Below, in pieces: positions 43,342 to 53,637 of a stretch of 64,000 nt of DNA (the first letter of the stretch is position 1; each line of letters starts with the position of its first letter). Position numbers and translations under genes: made by a program. Below the pieces are notes generated by a model. It searched no databases and was not told where the DNA came from. It worked only from the letters and a program-made list of their open reading frames with translations. This DNA is from Hordeum vulgare subsp. vulgare (Eukaryota > Streptophyta > Magnoliopsida > Poales > Poaceae), in assembly GCF_904849725.1 (NCBI RefSeq), contig NC_058518.1:331474581-331538580 (forward strand), in the 5' to 3' direction.

Positions 43342-44119
43342 GAGATCTCCCTCGACGTGGCGACCCGCTACAGGCTCCTACGTCTCCGTCCCATGCAACG
43401 TCGGCGGCGCCCCATGCAACGTTCGCCTCGCCTATTGTTTCCTCTGGTGTCTCCCCTGATACGGTATCTTCTAACTCTGAGCTGCCTCGTCGTGTGCAGC
43501 AAAATCTGCAACCCATGCAACCAGCACCTCCACCTCCTCGGGCTCATACTAGGTCACAAAGTGGTATTCTTGAACCCAAAGTTCACACCGATGGTTGTAT
43601 TCGTTGGGGCTCTTTTTGTGCTACAGGTGAACCTGAAAATCTCAAGGAGGCTATTGCTGATCCTAAGTGGAAAGCTGCTATGGATGAAGAATTTAGTGCA
43701 CTTTTGTCAAATAACACATGGCATTTGGTACCCTCGCATCCTGGACAAAATATCATTGACTGCAAATGGGTTTATAAGGTAAAACGACACTCTGATGGTA
43801 CCATTGATAGATATAAGGCTCGTCTTGTTGCAAAAGGATTTAAGCAACGTTATGGTATTGATTATGAGGATACGTTTAGCCCAGTTGTCAAAGCTGCAAC
43901 CATTCGTTTAATCCTGTCTATTGCTGTGTCTCATAATTGGTCTATGCGACAACTTGATGTCAAGAACGCGTTTCTACACGGTGTTCTGGAAGAGGATGTT
44001 TTTATGAGACAACCACCTGGATATAAAAGTTCACATTCACCTACCTTTGTTTGCAAGCTTGACAGAGCAATCTATGGCCTAAAACAAGCACCTCGGGCAT
44101 GTTATTCTCGTTTGTCTCT
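43281..44119 (+). CDS. Copia reverse transcriptase, N-terminal part
   Basis: Third segment, back in the gag frame. It contains the Copia RT start ([20 protein letters not shown]), [37 protein letters not shown], the first catalytic Asp in [11 protein letters not shown], and YGLKQAPRA. It stays in frame until about 44118, where a one-base loss shifts to the third frame. Confidence 0.85.
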
Positions 44120-45163
44120 AAACTTTAGTCTCTTGGATTTCATCCTTCACAGGCAGATACCTCCTTATTTTTCTATTCCAAACATGGAGTCACAATTTTC
44201 CTGCTTATTTATGTTGATGATATTATTGTCACTAGTTCCTCTGCTAATGCGGTTGATGCTCTATTAAAAGATCTTCGTATGGACTTTGCCCTTAAAGATC
44301 TTGGTACCCTTCACTATTTTCTGGGCATTGAGGTAAAACCTACTAGTGATGGTATTGTTCTCTCTCAAGGCAAGTATTTGGTGGATCTCCACACTCGTAT
44401 GAACATGAAAGGTTGCAAACCTGTTTCCACTCCTCTCCCAATAGCAGAAAAATTATCTCTTTATGATGGTGAGCCGCTTTGTGCTGAGGACTCCACAAAG
44501 TATAGAAGCATTGTTGGTGCCTTGCAATATGTGACTTTAACTCGTCCAGACATCTCGTTTTCTGTCAACAAAGTTTGCCAGTTCTTACATGCTCCTACCA
44601 TGGTTCATTGGTCCTTGGTTAAGCGCATTATTCGGTATTTACAAGGAACCATGCATCATGGTCTCCGTATTAGTAAGACAGATTCTATGCTGGTTAGTGC
44701 CTTTCCAGATGCAGACTGGGCTGGTTGTCCTGATGATCATCGCTCCACAGGAGGTTTTGCAGTTTTTCTTGGTAGTAATCTTATCTCTTGGATTGCTCAC
44801 AAAAAACCCACTGTCTCTCGTTCCAGTACTGAAGCTGAGTATAAGGCACTGGCAAATGCTACTGCTGAAGTTATTTGGGTACAAACTCTGTTGACAGAAC
44901 TTGGTGTGCCTCATCCTCGAGCAGCTTCTCTTTGGTGTGATAACTTGGGTGCTACTTACTTGTCTGCTAATCCTATCTTTCATGCTCGCACCAAGCACAT
45001 TGAGGTTGATTATCACTTTGTTTGGGAAAGGGTTGCCAACAAGTTGTTGAATATCAGGTTTATTCCTACTGGTGATCAAGTGGCGGATGGGTTCACTAAA
45101 CCATTGACAGCTCAGCAACTTGGTGTTTTTCGTCGCAATCTCAACTTGGGCAGTTGTGATTGA
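44120..45163 (+). pseudogene. Copia reverse transcriptase C-terminal part and RNase H
   Basis: Third frame to the stop at 45161-45163. A TAG at 44126-44128 replaces a residue that is usually Gln. The catalytic YVDD is at 44210-44221. The connection and RNase H follow ([50 protein letters not shown]), and the C-terminus VADGFTKPL is typical of Copia. The catalytic residues that I can see are kept; only the frame lesions break it. Confidence 0.85.
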
Positions 45164-45170
45164 GGGGGGA
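45161..45170 (+). promoter_or_regulatory. Polypurine tract of the Copia element
   Basis: TGAGGGGGGA directly precedes the 3' LTR; it overlaps the stop codon of the polyprotein. Confidence 0.8.
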
Positions 45171-45376
45171 TGTTAGACGAAATAAATAACTCTTGTATTA
45201 TACGTGACTTGTATAACACGTGTAGGTTAGGATCTCTTTCTATCTCCTTATGTTTAAACTGTAGATAAGATAGATTGATCTTAAACCTCTCCTTATGTAT
45301 ATCTCTTCGGCTTATGCCGCCTATATAAACATGCACGCGTCCCTGCTAAGAGCATACGCTTCCAGCCTTTCTCACA
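45171..45376 (+). mobile_element. 3' LTR of the Copia element
   Basis: TGTTAGACGAAATAAA ... TTTCTCACA followed by the TSD CGGGG. Confidence 0.93.
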
Positions 45377-45381
45377 CGGGG

Positions 45382-45953
45382 CAGCGCGGACTGGAGAAGG
45401 CACAACCAGACACGATAAATATGCCGATCTCTATACACACCAACAAGCCATGTTGTTTTTTAAAACAACTACTCTCTTCGTGTAAAGTTTGATCAAGTTT
45501 ATAACAAAAAATATGTGAAGTCAAACAATGTAAAGTTTGATCAAGTTTATATCAAAAATGTCAAGTTTTCTGATGCCAAATCAATATCTCTTTTTACTAT
45601 ATCTATTTAAGATTACAATCTTGATTAAACTACGCAGGTCAAACTATGCATCATTTGACTTCACACAAAAATAACAGGCCTTCTTGAGGAATTATTAGGA
45701 AGACTGATTAGCTCAGCTAGACTTCAGAGGCCAACACAACACAAGCAGACACAATTGCCAAAACCACTCCACCGTACGCTGCTGAACAAGGGGCAAAAAC
45801 ACTCCCTACATTAACAAGTTCATACTGGGGTTTCTCCTTACATTAGTTCATAATAACTGGAGTTCATGTAGAGCCAAAACAGAGCAAAATGATGCAGATA
45901 TCAAACTCCCAGCATATATGGCGAGTGAGGAGTGATTAATAACTGGAGTTCAT
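45382..45953. other. Intergenic, with a short 58-bp-period repeat
   Basis: TGTAAAGTTTGATCAAGTTTATA occurs at 45481 and 45539. The first bases continue duplication copy 2. No gene is seen. The end carries the 3' flank of the SINA-like pseudogene. Confidence 0.5.
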
Positions 45954-46831
45954 TCACGGAAACTTGGTGATACGGAGGCGCACATGAACCTCGCCGGACT
46001 CTCTCTGCAACATGCTCGGGTTGACATGCGCATGGAGCCAGCCATGTTCCATGTCCACCTCGCCCGGGACGGAGCAGCTCGCCACGTCCCCCGCGGCGGT
46101 CGGCGGCCCATCCACCCAGAGCACGCCCGAGTACAACGGCCTCGTGTGGACGTCGGCGTCCCTGACGTACACGACGTTGACGGGGCGGCGGCGGCCGGCC
46201 GAGCCACCGCCAGCGCCCATGGTCAGGAGGAACACAAAGCCGTCCTCCGCGACCAGCAGGCAGCGGTACTCCTCCTCCGACGCCTGCACGACGAACGACT
46301 GGCTCGACTCGTATTTGATTTTGTCCGTGAGCGAGGAGTGTTTGCCGGACGGCGCCGTGAAATGTCGCAGGAGTTCCGCCGGCGATCCCTCGAACGGGGG
46401 CGTGCACTCGGAGCAGTAGCATGGAGTGTGCGCCCACGTGAACCTGTGCTCGGCGACCGAGTGGTAGGCGACGGACCTCTCGCAGCCATGCTTCTTGTTC
46501 AGACAAGGGACCTTGTAGTTGTCCACCAGCCCGTCTATGTAGCGGCAGTGGGTGTAACCGTGTAAGTGACGGCGCGGTGGCATGGACCGCAGAACTTGCC
46601 GGCGCCGGCGCCGCCGACGCAGGCGGAGCACATGGCGTGCTCATTCTCGCACCGCAATACGCAAGTTCATGTAGCAAGAATGAATCTTCATTTTCATGGC
46701 TGATTTGGCAGGTTCCAAATGTAGACGTACCTTGAACACCAGAGGCTTCAGTGCGGCATGGCACACGGCGCAGTGAAGCCATCGGCCTTCTCGGAAAGTC
46801 GCGGCTTCTTCTTGTCCTGCGGCTCCCCCTG
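45954..46831 (-). pseudogene. SINA/SIAH-type E3 ubiquitin ligase pseudogene
   Basis: SINA proteins are RING E3 ligases with a RING, a SIAH zinc finger and a TRAF-like substrate-binding domain. Here exon 1 (46831-46731) encodes a RING start CAVCHAALKPLVFK and ends at a GTACGT donor. Exon 2 (from about 46651) encodes the RING remainder, CENEHAMCSAC and CGPCHRA. The expected acceptor AG at 46653-46652 reads GG. After a one-base frame change at about 46560-46600, the zinc finger (VPCLNKKHGCERSVAYH … HTPCYC) and the C-terminal domain continue to the stop at 45954. The 5' end is cut by a MITE at 46834. Plant paralogues of this divergent type are numerous; this one is almost certainly dead. Confidence 0.75.
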
Positions 46832-46833
46832 TA

Positions 46834-46984
46834 CTCCCCCGTTCCTAAATATAAGTCTTTTAAGATATTTCACTAAGAGTCTACATACGGAACAAAATGA
46901 GTAAATCTACGTATGTCTATATACATCCGTATGTAGTCCACTAGTGAAACCACATTAAAGACTTATATTTAGGAACGGAGGGAG
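46834..46984. mobile_element. Stowaway MITE (Thalos/Athos-like), TSD TA, at 5' end of SINA pseudogene
   Basis: 151 bp bounded by CTCCCCCGTTCCTAAATATAAG and its inverse, ending GGAACGGAGGGAG, flanked by TA (46832-46833, 46985-46986). Interior CATCCGTATGTAGTCCA matches the copy at 30036. Confidence 0.85.
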
Positions 46985-46986
46985 TA

Positions 46987-47276
46987 GTGAGCATGCAGCA
47001 ACGCCAAGCTCCATGGTGTTTGCAACCTGCACAGTAACGCCAAGGCCCATGGCGTTTCTCGTGTGGTCTGCAACGCCAACGTGGATTGACGTTTGAATTT
47101 GAAGAAGAAACGTCAAGGTGGACAGACGTTTTTACGTGCAGCAACAACGCCACGGGCTCTAGCGTTTCTAAAAAGATCAGATTGTAAAATACTTTCATCT
47201 GGGGTTCATTTTGTGTCTATGTTTTCTTATAAGGTCATAACAGTGATTTTGTCTGGGAAATGTTTGTTTTGGTTTA
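46987..47276 (+). repeat. AACGCC-motif region with inverted match to 39826-39960
   Basis: The stretch 47135-47265 (ACGTGCAGCAACAACGCCACGGGCT … GTCATAACAGTGATTTTGTC) matches the reverse complement of 39826-39960 at about 80% by eye. The first part repeats AACGCCA-G-CCATGG-GTTT phrases three times. Confidence 0.65.
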
Positions 47277-48110
47277 GATAACGGCTTATTTTGCGCATTA
47301 TACAGTGGTTTTTATTAAAAATAATAATAATGGACCGCAATGTCTGAGAAACGTTAACTTTGTGATGTAGATAACGGTTTATTTTGTGGGTTATCATTTT
47401 TCTTAGAAAAACAACAATGGACCGCAATATTGGGACACATCAGTCTTGGTTTAGATAACGGTTTACTTTGGGCATTGTAGTTTTTCTTAGGATAACAATA
47501 ATGAACCGCAATGTCCGAGGAAGGTCAACTTTGATGTAGAAAACAACTTATTCTGCATGTTATCAATTTTCTTAAAAGAATAATAATGAACTGCAATATT
47601 TTTATTTAGCTAACAACTTATTTTGCCCATTGTGGCTTTACTTAGAAAAATAATAATGAACCGCAATGTGTGAGAAACGTTAGCTTTGGTGTAGATAACG
47701 ACTTATTCCGCGTGTTATCATTTTTCTTAGAATAATAATAATGGATCATAATATTGTGAAACATGAGTTTTGGTTTAGATAATGGCTATCTGTGCCAATT
47801 GCAGTTTTTCGGAAGAAGAATAATGGACCGCAATGTTCGTGAAGCGTCGGGTTTGGTGTAGATAGTGGCTTATTCGATGAGTTATTGTTTTTCATAGATG
47901 AAGAATAATGGACCACAATATTAAGAAATGCCAGTTTTAGTTTAGATAACGACTCACTCTACGCATTGTAGTTTTTCTTATAAGAATAATAACAGGCCAC
48001 AATGTATGTGAAAAGTCAGCTTTGTTGAAGATAACAACTTATTCAGCGTGTTATTGTTTCTCTTAAAAGAAGAATAATAAGCCGCAATAACTGGTGCATG
48101 TTAGCTCAAG
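47277..48110 (+). repeat. Satellite-like array: ten monomers of about 84 bp in alternating A/B dimers
   Basis: Monomers start with GATAACGGTTTATTTTG-like sequence near 47277, 47367, 47453, 47539, 47609, 47694, 47778, 47861, 47945 and 48029, each carrying TAATAATAATGGACCGCAAT. Type A has CATTGTAGTTTTTC and type B GTTATCATTTTTC after the start, and they alternate, giving a dimer of about 168 bp. The fourth monomer is shorter. Confidence 0.85.
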
Positions 48111-48949
48111 GGGTTCTTCCACCGAACCTTCGGAGCAACTAACTAAGAAGGTGTTTGGTTCAGCAAGAGCAATGTAAACATAAACGTAAACGTAATGAGG
48201 TACCTCCATTATTGTAAACGTAATCAACGAAAATCCAAACTTGTTTGTTTTGTCAAAGTAACGACATCCAATTACATGGTCATTGTGAGGCTCGTCGCCT
48301 TCGTGGGGGTGAGAAGGCCAGGCTGGTTTGTCTTGCTCGACGTTCTTAATGCCCTCTCCCTTGTGCTCAAGTCCCTCAAGGGAGAGCAGCGGTTGCTCTG
48401 CACCGCTTATCGCGCGCCTCCCGTGCGCTATCCTTCAACGATTCATCCAAGAACTAGTCAAGGGGGGACCATGACTATACACCTCCCTTGCTGTCGTGGG
48501 TGGTAGCCCATGGTGTCGACTGTGGGCTCGGATTGGCGCTCGTTGCCGCCATGTTGTGCCAGGACCGGGCCTCCGCTCCCGCCTGGCGTCGGATGCAGAC
48601 TCAAATTGGCGATCATCATCGGCGTGCCGTGCCAAGACCACACCTTCGTGGCCGCCCCCGTCGCGTCAAAAGCAAGGACTACGGCCTGCACCTATTGCGC
48701 CCTTCCATGAACAGACCGTGTAGGGTGAGAAACAGGGAGGGGACGAGGACCATGGGTGAAGGTAGAGCGTGGGACCGTGGGAGAGGAGGAGGCCTAGTAA
48801 TGCAATCTAATAAAATGACATAATGACTACCAATAGGGCTTTTTGGTTCTACAGTACTTGGTGGTGTTTTGAGTTCAGTCAAAGTTGACAGAACATGACC
48901 CAACCGATGCATCCATTCTGACACAAGAATACTCCGTCGTTAAGATAAA
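48111..48949. other. Intergenic, no gene recognised
   Basis: GC-rich in the middle, with overlapping open frames on both strands (48435-48823) giving low-complexity Arg/Pro-rich peptides unlike known families. TAAACGTAAACGTAA-type short repeats lie near 48180. Confidence 0.4.
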
Positions 48950-50743
48950 TGTTGGGGAACATTGCATGGGAAACAAAAAATTTCCTACGCACACGAAGAC
49001 CTATCATGGTGATGTCCAACTACGAGAGGAGATTTGATCTACATACCCTTGTAGATCGCTAAGCAGGAAGCATTAAGAAACGCGGTTGATGTAGTGGTAC
49101 AGCTTCATGATTCAAATCATCGTCGTCCCATGATCCGTTCTAATCTAGCGCCGAACGGACGACACTTCCGCGTTCAGCACACGTACAGCTCGATGACGAT
49201 CTCGGCCTTCTTGATCCAGCAAGAGAGACGGAGAAGTAGATGAGTTCTCCGGCAGCGTTACGGCGCTCCGGTGGTGGTGATGATCTACTCTTGCAGGGCT
49301 CCGCCCGAGCTCCGCAGAAATCTGATCTAGAGGTAAAACTATGTGGTATAGGTTTGAGTTGTACGTGGCAAAGTTATGTCTCAAAAACCCTAAAACCACT
49401 AGTATATATAGGAGGAGGGGAGGGGCTAGCCTTGGGGATCAAGGACCCCATGGGTGCGCCGGCCGAAGGGAGAGGAGGACTCCTTCTCCAATTCAGTTTG
49501 GGGAAGGAGGAGTCCTCCTCTTCCTTCCCACCTCCCTCTTTTGTTTTTTCTCTTTCCTTTGGTTTTTTCACTTGTGGCGCCATAGCCCTGTTGTGCTGGC
49601 TCCACCAGCCCACTAAAGGCTGGTGCGCCACCCTAGGGTTACAGGGCTCACTCCCGGGTGGGTGGCCCCCTCACGGTGAATATCCGAAACCCATTCGTCA
49701 CTCCCGGTACACTCCCAGAAATGCCCGAAACTTTCCGGTGACCAAATGAACCATCCTATATATCAATCTTCGTTTCTGGACCATTCCGGAAACCCTCGTG
49801 ACGTCCGTGATCTCATTCGGGACTCTGAACAACATTCGGTAACCACACATATAACTCAACTATACTAAAACATCATCGAACCTTAAGTGTGCAGACCCTA
49901 CGAGTTCGAGAACTATGTAGACATGACCCGAGAGACTCCTCGGTCAATATCCAATAGCGGGACCTGGATGCCCATATTGGATCCTACATATTCTACGAAG
50001 ATCTTATCGGTTGAACCTCGGTGCCAAGGATTCATAAAATACCGTATGTCATTCCCTTTGTCCTTTGGCATGTTACTTGCCTGAGATTCGGTCGTCGGTA
50101 TCCGCTTACCTATTTCAATCTCATTACTGGCAAGTCTCTTTACTCGTTCCATAATACAAGATCCCATGAATTACACTTAGTCGCATTGCTTGCAAGGCTT
50201 GTGTGTGATGTTGTATTACCGAGTGGGCCCCGAGATACCTCTCCGTCACACGGAGTGATAAATCCCACTCTTGATCCATACTAACTCAACGGACACCTTC
50301 GGAGATACCTGTAGAGCACCTTTATAGTCACCCAGTTACGTTGTGACGTTTGATACACACAAGGTATTCCTCCGGTGCAAGTGAGTTATATGATCTCATG
50401 GTCATAGGAATAAATACTTGACACACATAAAACAATAGCAACAAAATGACACGATCACATGCTACGTTCATAGTTTGGGTCTTAGTCCATCACATGATTC
50501 TCCTAATGATGTGATCGAGTTATCAAGTGACAACACTTGCATAGAGTCAGAAAACCTTGACTATCCTTGACCAACTGGCTAGCCAACTAGAAGCTTGCTA
50601 GGGACATTGTTTTGCCACTGTATCCACACATATATCTATGTTTTCATTCAATACAATTATAGCATGGATAATAAACGATTATCTTGAAATAGGAAATATA
50701 ATAATAACTATTTTATCATTGCCTCTAGGGTATATTTCCAACA
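48950..50743 (-). mobile_element. 3' LTR of the outer Angela-like element
   Basis: TGTTGGGGAACATTGCATGG ... GGTATATTTCCAACA on the plus strand, i.e. reverse Angela/BARE-1 LTR of 1794 bp. It carries a TATATATAGG box near 49402. Clearly more diverged from the inner element's LTRs than those are from each other. Confidence 0.88.
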
Positions 50744-50758
50744 GTCTCCCACTTGCAC
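50744..50758 (-). promoter_or_regulatory. Polypurine tract of the outer Angela-like element
   Basis: Minus strand GTGCAAGTGGGAGAC directly precedes the 3' LTR, as in BARE-1. Confidence 0.7.
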
Positions 50759-50795
50759 TAGAGTCAATAATCTAGTCCTCACATCGCCATACGAT

Positions 50796-52268
50796 TTACA
50801 TTGTAATAAATTTAAGACCCATACAGTTCTGGTGTTGATCATGTTTTGCTCGTGGAAGAGGTTTAGTCAGCGGGTCTGCTACATTCAGATCCATGTGCAC
50901 TTTGCAAATATTTACGTCCTCTCCTTTGACGTAGTCGCGGATGAGGTTGAAGCATCGTTTGATATGCCTGATCTTCTTGTGAAACTGTGGTTCCTTTGCT
51001 AAAGCAATAGCACTAGTGTTATCACGCAACAGAGTTATTGGATTTAGTGCGCTCGGCACAACTCCAAGATCCGTCATGAACTGCTTCATACAGACACCCT
51101 CCTTAGATGCCTCCGAGGCAGCCATGTACTCCGCTTCACATGTAGAATCTGCTACGACGCTTTGCTTGGAACTACACCAGCTTACCGCACCCCCATTAAG
51201 AATAAATACGTATCTGGTTTGAGACTTAGAGTCATCCGGATCAGTGTCAAAGCTTGCGTCGACGTAACCCTTTACGACGAGCTCTTCGTCACCTTCATAA
51301 ACGAGAAACATTTCCTTAGTCCTTTTCAGGTACTTCAGAATATTCTTGACCGCCGTCCAGTGATCCACTCTTGGATTACTTTGAAACCTGCCTGCCATAC
51401 TTATGGCCAAGCTGACGTCTGGTCTAGTGCACAACATTGCATACATGATAGAACCTATGGCTGAAGCATAGGGGACGGAACTCATTTGCTCTCTATCTTC
51501 AGCAGTTGCTGGGCACTCAGTCTTACTCAATTTTATACCTTGTAACACTCGCAAGAACCCTTTCTTGGACTGTTCCATTTTGAACTTCTTCAAAACTTTA
51601 TCAAGGTATGTGCTTTGTGAAAGTCCTATCAGGCGTCTCGATCTATCCCTATAGATCTTAATGCCTAGAATGTAAGCAGCTTCTCCTATGTCCTTCATAG
51701 AGAAACTTTTATTCAAGTAATCCTTTACGCTCTCCAAAAACTCCACGTTGTTTCCAATCAGCAATATGTCTTCCACATATAATATTAGAAAGGCCACAGA
51801 GCTCCCACTCACTTTCTTGTAAATACAAGATTCTCCAACCACTTGTATAAACCCAAATGCTTTGACCACCTCATCAAAGTGCTTATTCCAACTCTGAGAT
51901 GCTTGCACCAGTCCATAAATGGATCGTTGGAGCTTGCATACTTTGTTAACATTCTTTGCATTGACAAAACCTTCGGGTTGCATCATATACAACTCTTCCT
52001 TCAGAAAACCATTAAGGAACGCCGTTTTGACATCCATCTGCCAGGTTTCATAATTGAAAAATGCAGCTATTGCTAACATGATTCGGACGGACTTAAGCAT
52101 CGCTACGGGTGAGAATGTCTCATCGTAGTCAACTCCTTGAACTTGTGAAAAACCCTTTGCCACAAGTCGAGCTTTATAAACGGTCACATTACCGTCCGCG
52201 TCCGTCTTCTTCTTAAAGATCCATTTGTTCTTGAGGTAATACTTCGAAAGTCCACACTTTGTTTTCAT
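50796..52268 (-). CDS. Reverse transcriptase and RNase H of the outer Angela-like element
   Basis: 490 codons open. RT blocks: [65 protein letters not shown]. The catalytic site reads LYVEDILL, so the second position of the usual YVDD pair is Glu. RNase H follows (YVDASFDTDPDDSKSQT, DSTCEAEYMAASEA, RDNTSAIALAKE) and the end VADPLTKPLPRAKHDQH is typical for Angela/BARE. A one-base frame change near 52250 separates it from the upstream linker. Confidence 0.85.
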   Translation of the reverse strand: MKTKCGLSKYYLKNKWIFKKKTDADGNVTVYKARLVAKGFSQVQGVDYDETFSPVAMLKSVRIMLAIAAFFNYETWQMDVKTAFLNGFLKEELYMMQPEGFVNAKNVNKVCKLQRSIYGLVQASQSWNKHFDEVVKAFGFIQVVGESCIYKKVSGSSVAFLILYVEDILLIGNNVEFLESVKDYLNKSFSMKDIGEAAYILGIKIYRDRSRRLIGLSQSTYLDKVLKKFKMEQSKKGFLRVLQGIKLSKTECPATAEDREQMSSVPYASAIGSIMYAMLCTRPDVSLAISMAGRFQSNPRVDHWTAVKNILKYLKRTKEMFLVYEGDEELVVKGYVDASFDTDPDDSKSQTRYVFILNGGAVSWCSSKQSVVADSTCEAEYMAASEASKEGVCMKQFMTDLGVVPSALNPITLLRDNTSAIALAKEPQFHKKIRHIKRCFNLIRDYVKGEDVNICKVHMDLNVADPLTKPLPRAKHDQHQNCMGLKFITM

Positions 52269-52696
52269 ACATAGATCCTATCTCGCACTTCATAGCCTCC
52301 AGCCATTTGTTGGAATCCGAGCCCACCATTGCTTCTTCATAATTCACAGGTTCATTGTTGTCTAACAACATGATTGATAAGACAGGATTACCGTACCACT
52401 CAAGAGCAGTACATGATCTTATCGACCTGCGAGGTCCAATAGGAACTTGATCCAAAGTTTCATGATCATCATCATTAACTTCCTCCTCAATCGGTGTCAC
52501 TTCGACACAGGTTTCCCCTGCCCTGCACCACCATCTAGAGGGATTAGAGGTTCGACAACCTCATCAAGTTCTATCTTCCTCCCACTCAATTCTTTCGAGA
52601 GAAACTCCTTCTCAAGAAAATATCCATTCTTAGCAACAAACACTTTGCCCTCGGATTTGAGATAGAAGGTGTACCCAACTGTCTCTTTTGGGTAAC
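52213..52696 (-). pseudogene. Integrase-RT linker of the outer Angela-like element, frameshifted
   Basis: Short frames 52213-52500 and 52630-52696 carry the RT approach sequence (PIGPRRSIRSCTALEWYGNP, NYEEAMVGSDSNKWLEAMKCE) and Pro/Glu-rich linker. They are joined by frame changes at about 52505-52630, so no single polyprotein can be read. Confidence 0.7.
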
Positions 52697-53637
52697 CTAT
52701 GAAGACGCACTTTCCACTTTGGGTTCCAGCTTTTCAGGCTGAAGCTTTTTGACATAATCATCACATCCCCAAACTTTAAGAAACGGCAATTTTGGTCTTT
52801 TGCCATACCACAGTTCATATGGTGTCATCTCAACGGATTTTGATGGTTCCCTATTTAAAGTGAATGCAGCTGTCTCTAATGCATAACCCCAAAACGATAA
52901 CGGCAAATCGGTAAGAGACATCATAGATCGCACCATTTCTAACAAAGTACGATTATGATTTTCGGACACACCATTACACTGTGGTGTTCTAGGCGGTGTC
53001 AATTGTGAAACAATTCCACATTGTCTTAAGTGAGCACCAAATTCGAAACTCAGATATTCACCCCCACGGTCAGAACATAGGAACTTGATCTTCTTGTTAC
53101 GATGATTTTCAACTTCACTCTGAAATTTCTTGAACTTCTCAAACGTTTCAGACTTGTGCTTCATCAAGTAGATATATCCATACCTACTCAAATCATCAGT
53201 GAAGGTGAGAAAATAATGATATCCGCCGCGCGCCTCCACACTCATTGGAACGCACACATCGGTATGTATGATCTCCAACAAGTCACTTGCACGCTCCATT
53301 GTTCCGGAGAACGGAGTCTTAGTCATATTGTCCATGAGGCATGGTTCGCACGTGTCAAGTGATTCAAAATCAAGTGACTCCAAAAGCCCATCGGAATGGA
53401 GTTTCTTCATGCGTTTTACACCAATATGACCTATGCGGCAGTGCCACAAAAACATGGGGCTATCGTTGTTAACTCTACATCTTTTGGTCTCAATGTTATG
53501 TATATGTGTATCAACGCTATCAAGAATTAATATGAACAATCCTCTCACATTGGGTGCATGACCAAAAAAGATATTACTCATAGAAATAGAACAATCATTA
53601 TTCTCTGACTTAAACGAGTAACCGTCTCGCAACAAAC
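52697..53637 (-). CDS. Integrase of the outer Angela-like element
   Basis: A frame open across the integrase: zinc-binding module (LWHCRIGHIGVKRMKKL … CEPCLMDNMTKT), core with HTDVCVPM, FTDDLSRYGYIYLMKHKS, FLCSDRGGEYLS and the Glu in CNGVSENHNRTLLEMVRSM. The segment ends at 53637, where the inner Angela-like element begins. The upstream protease/gag part resumes at 62231. The ATG at 53707 belongs to the inner LTR and is not the true start. Confidence 0.85.

Larger units (their letters stand above)
40197..45376 (+). mobile_element. Complete Copia retrotransposon with 206-bp LTRs; TSD CGGGG
   Basis: LTRs 40197-40402 and 45171-45376 differ at one position that I can see. Exact 5-bp duplications CGGGG lie at 40192-40196 and 45377-45381. 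The PBS, gag, protease, integrase, reverse transcriptase, RNase H and PPT are in Copia order. With a plant LTR rate of 1.3e-8 per site per year, one difference in 206 bp suggests an insertion of roughly 0.2 million years, with a wide error. The polyprotein is nonetheless broken by four in-frame TAG codons and three frame changes. Confidence 0.93.

Noticed and set aside
45984..46565. Plus-strand ORF of 193 codons
   Set aside because: Antisense to the SINA-like pseudogene, whose zinc-finger motif clearly fixes the minus strand as coding.
48435..48823. Overlapping ORFs on both strands as a gene
   Set aside because: Arg/Pro-rich low-complexity peptides in three frames, with no splice context or domain; GC-rich chance frames.
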